DNA from: Pempheris klunzingeri
Taxonomy: Eukaryota > Chordata > Actinopteri > Acropomatiformes > Pempheridae
Length of the DNA stretch: 64,000 nt
Direction: 5' to 3'
NCBI RefSeq assembly: GCF_042242105.1
Contig: NC_092020.1
Location: 9,756,501-9,820,500 of the forward strand
Made by a program: the position numbers and the translations under genes. The notes beneath the pieces were generated by a model, which saw nothing but the letters and a program-made list of their open reading frames with translations, had not been told where the DNA came from and did not search any database. Positions 57,371 through 64,000 of this stretch are shown here, one piece after another (positions within the stretch are counted from its first letter, which is position 1; the number at the start of each line of letters is the position of its first letter).

Positions 57371-58917
57371 AGTATTTGTCATTTGTGACAAGACACTTTT
57401 TGATGTATTTGTGTCCATGTCTTGCAGCCCACGGATGTATAAAGAGAACTGGATACAGTGTTGGAGGCAGGGACCAGTTGATTCCTATCGTAGCTGTGCA
57501 GGGGTGCGTGAAGCAAAATTAAGTTTGATTTCTGAGTATAAAATGACCTGGATCTTCCACATCTGTGGGGCCCTTAACCCTTTCTCCCAGGCGCTCAGTC
57601 TTGGGTTTGCTCACATCAAAACACTGTTTATTGTGCCCAGGAAAATAACTTACTACATTCAGTTACTGAATATGTTAATGTGCTAATGAACAACTTGTAG
57701 AAAGTTGATTTAGAAAGAAATTCTGTCACGTGATGGATCCAGAAGTTCTAACACCAGGGTTTGGCCACTATGTCAGAGTGGCTTCAAAGACCGGCGCTGC
57801 TCTGCTATCCAGTTCTCTTTATTCATTCCTGTCACAGCCTAGTGCTTTCCCTGCAGGCTTGGTGCTATTAAAACAACTAACACATAGAACAATTGTTTCC
57901 CTTTTGTTGTATTAATTACAATGATGACCCTTGCAACATGTTTGCTGCCCCAGTGGCCAGTACATGTGTCCTTTCAGAATAAGCAGAATAAGGAATAGTT
58001 AGATGTCTATTTGCTTTCTTGCTGAGAGTCCTGGCAGAGACGTGCACAGTCCATCTCAGTTGATGGCCAACAAGACCCACAGAACATGTAAATGTATACC
58101 ATTTTTATGCCAACGTTTACCATAATGATACTTCTTCACTACGTTTCCCTTTGATTTCTGCTGTAATTAGACCGCATGACTCAATTCCCAATTTAGCAAT
58201 TGGCATAGAGTTTTTCTTTAAATGCCTTTGAAAGAAAAAGTGACCGCAAAAGGAAATTACACAGAATACATTATCAAAATATGAACATGAACTATCAAAA
58301 TGTTTTGTCCTTTTTTCTCTCCTCTCAGTCTCTGCGGAGTTTATTGATCTGTACTGAACATGAGTTTGTTGACTCCCTGGGGTTTAGGATTAGGATTGAG
58401 TACACTGGAGAGATTATTTTTTTAATCTTTTAATCAGTGGTGAATATTTATGATTTTAAATGTGATTATGGTGTTCCACAGGGAGGCTATGTTGTGATGG
58501 AGAGAACGCTGTGTATGCTTTCGCATGTATGTGTGTGTGTGTGTGTTTGTCTATTCATTTATTACTGCAGTAAAACATCAATTCAGTATAAGATTTTAGT
58601 TAATTTATTATTTTAATCTTTACAACAGCAGAACACTTGAGCAGGGTTGGTTGCTCGCAAGAAAAATATTTTTAAAAAGTCATGCCATAAATAGTGTTCA
58701 TTCATAGTGGTGGACAGATGAGGCATGCATTGATGTGATGATGATGATGGAAATCCAAGGATGAAAGTGTAATAATGACAACCAAAATACTAACAGCAAC
58801 CATAGTGCTGACAATAGGAATATGACTAATAATTAGCAATATGGCAACAAAGACAATAGTTAATATCTTAATAATAATAACAAGACTACTATCAGTAAAA
58901 AGTGTCGGTGGCTGACG
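57371..58917. other. Unassigned flank
   Basis: No recognisable coding sequence. The piece around 57430-57500 (ATGTATAAAGAGAACTGG and following) may be a dispersed repeat. A (TG)n tract lies at 58529-58546, and 58730-58890 is rich in ATGATG and AATAAT words. Frames of 91 and 61 codons at 57411 and 57730 show no known motif. Confidence 0.5.
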
Positions 58918-59735
58918 ATCCTCTACTCCTTATTTGGGCAACCTGATAATAAGGAGTTGCAATAGTCCAACCTAGAAGTGACAAATGTGAGGCCTAATAT
59001 TTCTGCATCATTCATAGACAAGATGGGCCTGATTTTAGCAATATTACGTAGATGGAAAAATGCAGTCCTGGAAATCTGTTTAATGTGGGAGTTAAAGGAC
59101 AAATCCTGATCAAAGATAACTCCCAGTTTCCTCACAGTGGAGCTGGAGGCCAGAGTAATGCCATCCAGAGTAGTTATGTTGTTAGAAAAGGTGTCTCTGA
59201 GGTGTCTGGGACCAAGCAGAATAACTTCAGCTTTGTCTGAGTTTAGCAGCAGAAAGTTGCTGCTCATCCAGGACTTTATGTCCTTAAGGCAGACTTGGAG
59301 TTTAGCCAACTGATTGGATTCATCTGGCTTTATTGATAAGTATAATTGGGTATCATCTGCATAACAGTGGAAATTAATGGAGTGTTTCCTGATAATATTA
59401 CCCAGAGGAAGCATATATAAGGTAAATAATATTGGTCCAAGCACCAAACCTTGTGGAACTCCATGTCTAACTTTAGTGTGGACAGAGGACTCATTGTTAA
59501 CATGTACAAACTGAAATCAATCTGATAAATAGGACTTAAACCAGCTTAATGTGGTTCCTTTAGCCAATGAAGTGTCCCGGTCTCTGTAATAGGATGTGAT
59601 GGTCAATGGTATCCAAAGGAGCACTCAGATCTAACAAGACCAGTATAGAGAGAAGTCCTCTGTCTAATGCCATAAGGAGGTTGTTTGTAACCTTCACCAG
59701 TGCTGTCTCTGTGCTATGGTTCACTCTAAATCCTC
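58918..59735 (-). mobile_element. LINE fragment, L2/CR1-clade reverse transcriptase
   Basis: Read on the minus strand the stretch encodes part of a non-LTR retrotransposon reverse transcriptase. From 59447 down to 58923 one frame of 174 codons is open and includes LGPILFTLYMLPLG, the catalytic block HCYADDTQLYLS (YADD at residues 29-32), KLGVIFDQDLSF and TSRLDYCNSLLSG, typical of L2/Jockey-group elements. Upstream (to about 59735) similarity continues with [15 protein letters not shown] and RHGVPQG, interrupted by at least one stop in the YLSD-FQF stretch. The copy is 5'- and 3'-truncated, with no endonuclease domain or tail visible, and is dead. L2 is my best family call; Rex-type elements are the alternative. 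Confidence 0.85.
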
Positions 59736-61567
59736 AAATAGACTATTGGAAGTAATGAGTTTTCTTTTTTTTTGATTTTGTGGACCACAGCTTTCATGTT
59801 TATATTCACTTTCATCAGGAAGTTGTTTTCAGCGAAAGCTCTGATAAACCAACTGTACACTACCTGCTCATCAGTGAACAGCAGACAAACACAGAGCCAG
59901 TGGATTATTTAGCAGCTACACATATTTTTCTCAGGAGTCGATGAAGACCAGACCAGAGCTTAAAGAGAGAGAGAATTAGACCTATTTACAAGAGAACTCC
60001 AAATGACTAAATGTATTTACACAGTGATAATATGTCAGCTTTGTGTTTGCAGTTAGTTTCATGCCCCCAAGTGACCAAAACAATGTCATCCAGTAATGCT
60101 TCTGTATGATTACTACAAAATCCTGGTAAAATTACAGTACTGTGCTGTACAGTGAATATAGTGATCTCATCTTAGGTCCAGTCCTCAGTACAAAGCTTCT
60201 TCATATGTTGCATCTGCTTTAGAATTCTTTAAATAATCTATTCATATAATAGTGTTGCTATTAGATCAGTGTTCCAGTGGTGCAGAGAAGTAGGTGAGGT
60301 GTGAAGTGCATTTGCGTGTCCATGGCCTCATGTCTTGAATTCAATATTTAATGACACCCATAGCTAACCAGCCCAAAGACAATCAAAACAAGTGCATCTC
60401 AAAATCTGTTCCTCGCAGTTATTAAATTAGCCAATTAAAAGCAGAGATTATCCCCAGAGATAATCTCAGTCTACATTTTGCTCTGCACCGATCATGTTTG
60501 TTTAGCAGGGAGAATGAAAAGTGATGGTTCTCTGAGGATCTGTATGGTAATAAAGGTTAGTGAGGCTGTGAGATCTCTTCAGATCTGTTCTCAAAAGAAC
60601 AAGGGGCCAAAATGTTATTGTGAAAATAAAGATTTGATGAAAACGGAATGCATTTTATCCCCTGATGTATGGGTGATGATTACCTCAGAAAACTTTATTA
60701 TTAGGGGATTTAGGGAATTTACCTCTTTGCACAGAGATGTATTCATTTTATTGGAACAACATACACATGTCCTCTAGTAATAGCAACCTCTTTTGTAATT
60801 ATTTTGGATAAATTAGTCTTATTGAATCAGACCTGAAATTGACAATGTGCAGTGTTGCTTTTGAATCTCTCTGTTGAAAAACGTACTTAATATTATTAAT
60901 ATTGATATTAATGCTTAAATTCAAATCAATTTATCATGTTAAACAATATTAAACTTGTTCTAATGGATCAATGGATTGGAACAAGTTGAAACAATGGAAT
61001 TTGAGATATTGGAACCATCACAAATCTTTACCCATCATGTGGCATTAAATTAAGTCAAATCAGGGGCATTTTCATTCAGTCAGTTGTTTAGAACATAAAT
61101 CTGCATGAAAAACAATACAAAGTGGCCTTGAAAAATCATGAAGATTTTTGTCTATGGACTCAAGAATGGGCAGTAGCTCCTCATAGCATGGTCTTTACTT
61201 CTGTGTTACAAGACAAAAGTGTGTTACAACTCATGTTACTTTTGTTCTGGTGCTACAACTTGGACCTTTTTTGGACCACGCTAATAAAATGCTGTGTTCT
61301 TTTATTGTACTGTCTGCAGGAAAGATCAAGGGAACAGAAAACAGTGTTTAGTGGGGATTTAGCTGAGTCAGAGAGAAGGATGAGAGGGTGCTGGGGTCTG
61401 TATGTCGACCGCCCTTCAGTGGACCAAGCCAAGCAGAAAATAAAGCAGCTGCATCTCGCTGACCAGCGACTCAGAAAACCCTCATCTCTTGATGCTCAGT
61501 TTGTGTGTGTATACTTCTGTGTGTGTGTGTGTGTTCTGCTAAGCAGGCCATGATATTAGTACTTGGG

Positions 61568-61568
<1 letters not shown>
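59736..61568. other. Unassigned flank, possible dispersed repeat at 59790-60030
   Basis: The bases from TTTATATTCACTTTCATCAG to AATGACTAAATGTATTTACA read like a dispersed fish repeat, from memory only. Elsewhere AT-rich non-coding DNA. A 99-codon frame at 60478-60777 and a 143-codon frame at 61122-61553 have no recognised domain. A TG-rich tract lies at 61500-61540. Confidence 0.45.
60444..60467. other. Perfect 9-bp inverted repeat
   Basis: GAGATTATC (60444-60452) and GATAATCTC (60459-60467) around a 6-nt spacer. Each arm contains a TAATC/GATAAT word, as bound by some homeodomain and GATA factors. Chance occurrence in AT-rich DNA is possible. Confidence 0.5.
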
Positions 61569-61622
<54 letters not shown>

Positions 61623-61631
61623 GGGGGGGGG
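61569..61631 (+). repeat. (TG)26 microsatellite followed by an 11-12 base G run
   Basis: Uninterrupted TG dinucleotides at 61569-61620, then G at 61620-61631. Likely polymorphic in length; alternating purine-pyrimidine DNA of this length can adopt Z-form. Confidence 0.97.
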
Positions 61632-63547
61632 TCAGGGGAGACGCTTGAATGGAAAAAGACAATATCAATTTTTCCCTTGCAAAGGCTAAGTTGGGAAAAC
61701 CCTTCATAAGACTGAAATGCTTTGTGGCTACACATTATAGGGATAATGACACAGCTGCAAAACTAAACAAACATGCAATTTATGCTTCAACTCTTCAAAG
61801 ACAATTCAGCCGACCCTCCTACCTCCTACAGAAATATTTTGGTGTTGTTACCCAATATGTGTACGTACGATGAGAAGATCTCTTTCAAACAGGCAGTGCC
61901 ATTGTTCACATTTTCTTCATTTACTGATAATTTTAACTCACCAGGTTAACTGCCTAGATCTGGGAGTGGACATCACTCTGGGAAATGGGGGTGAGGGGGT
62001 TGTTTTGGATGGTTCCTGCATGTGTTGCCCCAGCCCTGTGTCTGACTGAGTGTGTTTCTTTTTGAGTGTGTCTCTGACAGGTGGCCTGAAGATTGAAATG
62101 ATTCATCCACTATGTATTATATGGATGTGTGTATTATACTGTAGGTATATTTCTGATAAAATTTTCTTACTTGCTAGCTTTTGTCTAGACCCAAGAAAAC
62201 TTTTTTTTTCTTTAGAAGAATAAGTTCAGGAAGACCACTAATCCTCCCAATCACCTAAGCCAGGTTAAAGAGAGCTCCGTGCCCTTCATCCTGACACACA
62301 CAGATGAAACTGAACTGATTTTCACTCTGGCAAAAAAATCTAACTAGAAGACTTTCCGAAATGCGTAATGTTTCTTTAAATTGAGACATATTGGTATCAC
62401 TCTACTTATACAGTTTGCCAACAGCCAAGTGCTCCACACTTTGACTATCAAGCGGTGCAACAGAGTCCACAGCATCACTTGAGCTATTTCTCAGTGGTTG
62501 CGGGCTAATACTCCTCCATAGCTATCACCAGCTAGTCCCCAAACAGCCTCCTTCCACCCACAACTCCCTGAAGTGCTTACACAGGCTGCCTAGCATTGGC
62601 AGGATATGACACGCCATTAACTGGCCACCATGCCACAACGCTTATTTAGAGACATCTGGAGCTGAAAATATTTCATGACTTCTCCCAGGACTTCCACGGA
62701 TTAAAATAAGGGGGCTAGGTTTAAATACGGAGACGGAGAGAGGGAGATATGGGAGTAGTGGGGAGAGAGAGAGAGAGAGGGCCCTGTAGAGGAGTCCAAC
62801 GGTGACAGTACAGCCATGGCTAATGTGATTCCACTGCCATGACTCATAGAAGAGGTATATAAATACCCACACAGGGCCTTGTCAGTGACACACAAACTCT
62901 TCCCAGCTTTGTATAAACCCATGAGACAGAGAGAGACAGAATTTAAAAAGGGTGGAAATGTTTCTTTCCCCCCCCCTGAACTGTGAACTGTGTTTATCTT
63001 GCATGAGGGAGGTGTGTGGGTGTCTACCACACAGCTGTGCAATAGAAAGATGAAAATTGGGAATAGTTAGTTGGTTGACAGGGGTTTCCCGGTGCCTCAA
63101 ATGAGCAGAAAGTGTAGATAAACGACAGAGAAGTAAATGACACAACCAAGACAGGGGGAGGATGGGGGGGACGTCCAAACTTCCTCACTTTAGACCTTAT
63201 TTAATGTGAGTCTCCACCTGCAGCTGTTAACACAGTGGGAGTAATGTGGAGATGGAGATGGGAGGAACCTGTTGTCTCTGTGTTCAGATTCACAACAAGT
63301 CACTAAATAATCTGATGACACGGTTACATTTCCAACTTCAAGTCTAATCAACACATGGGGACATGGATTCAAACCTTTATTAACGCTGTGAATCCACTGC
63401 TGTATTTGCTTGCTTTTCATTACCTTTACTGATACTTCACGTCGTACCTAGCATGCCAAATATTGGTGGTGTAATATATGGAAAAGGAAATGTAAGAGTA
63501 CTCAGAAATGTATGCTGAGTAGTAATTTACAGGTACATGCTGTAGGA
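61632..63547. other. Unassigned flank
   Basis: No recognisable gene. Holds a GA repeat at 62762-62780, a C run near 62970-62977 and a TATA/AP-1 cluster described separately. Short frames on both strands lack domains. Confidence 0.5.
62840..62865 (+). promoter_or_regulatory. AP-1 site and TATA box cluster, candidate core promoter
   Basis: TGACTCA (62840-62846, perfect AP-1 consensus) is followed nine bases later by TATATAAATA (62856-62865). A GA repeat lies 60-80 bp upstream. No gene is recognised in the 1.1 kb downstream, so this is only a motif-based candidate. Confidence 0.25.
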
Positions 63548-63640
63548 CAGTGGTTCCCAACCCCTGGGCCATGGACCATTACCAGATCATAGAAACTCTT
63601 TTCCAAGGCTCCATGGAAATGATATAATTCTGAGGGGGGG
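63548..63640. mobile_element. hAT-like DNA transposon terminus
   Basis: CAGTGGTTCCCAACCCCTGG begins at 63548 and matches the common terminal inverted repeat of hAT (Charlie-type) elements, followed by GCCATGGACCATTACCAGATC-like bases seen in such non-autonomous copies. The opposite end is not found in the window, so it is truncated or extends beyond 64000. Confidence 0.55.
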
Positions 63641-64000
63641 GAGGGTAAATATATGCAAGATGCAAGATAATAAAGGAGATCGGGAATATGATAGGTAATC
63701 AGTATGTAATCACTTTGTCATTATTCTCTTACCTGCTCCGTATGCACAAGTTGCCTTTCCAGTTAGAGAAAAAGATGGTTTTGTTGTTAGTTTTGGGGAG
63801 GTAAGGGGGATTAAAAAAAACATATTAAAGGTATGAAAAATAAAGACTAGAACTAGTTTTTGCATGCATTTCCACAAGACACTGCTAACATCTGTATATG
63901 AATAGATAGGGGAGAATATAGAACTACGTTAATGGGACATTTTACACTATAACTGTGTAACCTACACATACAGGTGTCCCAGAAATATATTTGTATTGAT
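63641..64000. other. Unassigned right edge
   Basis: AT-rich, with an A run near 63812. Nothing recognised; may be interior of the hAT-like element. Confidence 0.4.

Noticed and set aside
57411-57686. 91-codon frame preceded by CTTGCAG
   Set aside because: No motif; the first part looks like a dispersed repeat.
61122-61553. 143-codon frame with a splice-acceptor-like CTGTCTGCAG near 61310-61320, possible host exon
   Set aside because: No recognised domain, the frame ends in TG microsatellite, and no donor or partner exon is evident.
62701-63178. Minus-strand frames rich in Ser, Leu and Pro
   Set aside because: Translations of GA/CT simple sequence; no domain.

Overview
The window is vertebrate nuclear DNA, most likely from a ray-finned (teleost) fish. 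This rests on vertebrate-type U1 snRNA genes, a fish-like L2/CR1-clade LINE reverse-transcriptase fragment, a dispersed repeat of a kind common in teleost genomes, long TG/AC microsatellites and a hAT-like transposon end. The species cannot be named from the sequence alone. No protein-coding gene of the host could be supported.

Bases 1 to about 56282 form one huge head-to-tail tandem array of U1 spliceosomal snRNA genes, all on the + strand. I count 92 full-length 164-nt copies (starts 233 to 55204) plus one 5' fragment at 56189-56282 that closes the array on the right. The array runs off the left edge. Each unit holds a conserved promoter block of about 120 bp (GC box, CT tract, PSE-position block), the U1 RNA, a 3'-box-like element about 9 nt after the RNA end, a short linker, and a block of a 27-bp minisatellite. 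Start-to-start distances are 518, 545, 572, 600, 625-627, 653 and 680 bp in all but the last four units, so length changes in steps of about 27 bp through gain or loss of minisatellite units. Two spacer types exist. Type A units have a 7-bp inverted-repeat hairpin in the linker; type B units have a shorter linker. All 545-bp units that I checked are type A, and 518, 627, 653 and 680 bp units are type B.

The RNA looks functional. It keeps the 5' splice-site recognition sequence ACTTACCTG at nt 3-11, the U1A loop AUUGCAC, an Sm site AAUUUCUGG and a stem-loop IV with a UUCG loop. Its differences from the human U1 sequence (recalled from memory, about 16 sites) include matched changes on both sides of stems II and III. 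About 63 of the 92 copies appear identical over 164 nt; the other 29 carry one or two of ten recurrent variants.

Variants and unit lengths show nested duplication. A segment of about 12 kb (about 20 genes) is repeated in tandem (about 3970-16550 and 16551-28505), with a third partial copy at the left edge. Shorter multi-gene blocks of 1.4 to 2.6 kb are duplicated elsewhere. The picture is an array homogenised by repeated unequal exchange. Such arrays recall the tandem early-embryonic U1 genes known from Xenopus and sea urchin; an embryonic or maternal role here is only inference.

Bases 56283-64000 are ordinary non-coding flank: a dispersed repeat (about 56331-56578), microsatellites, an antisense L2/CR1-like LINE fragment (about 58918-59735), a (TG)26 plus G-run tract (61569-61631), a weak AP-1/TATA promoter-like cluster (62840-62865) and a hAT-like terminus (63548).
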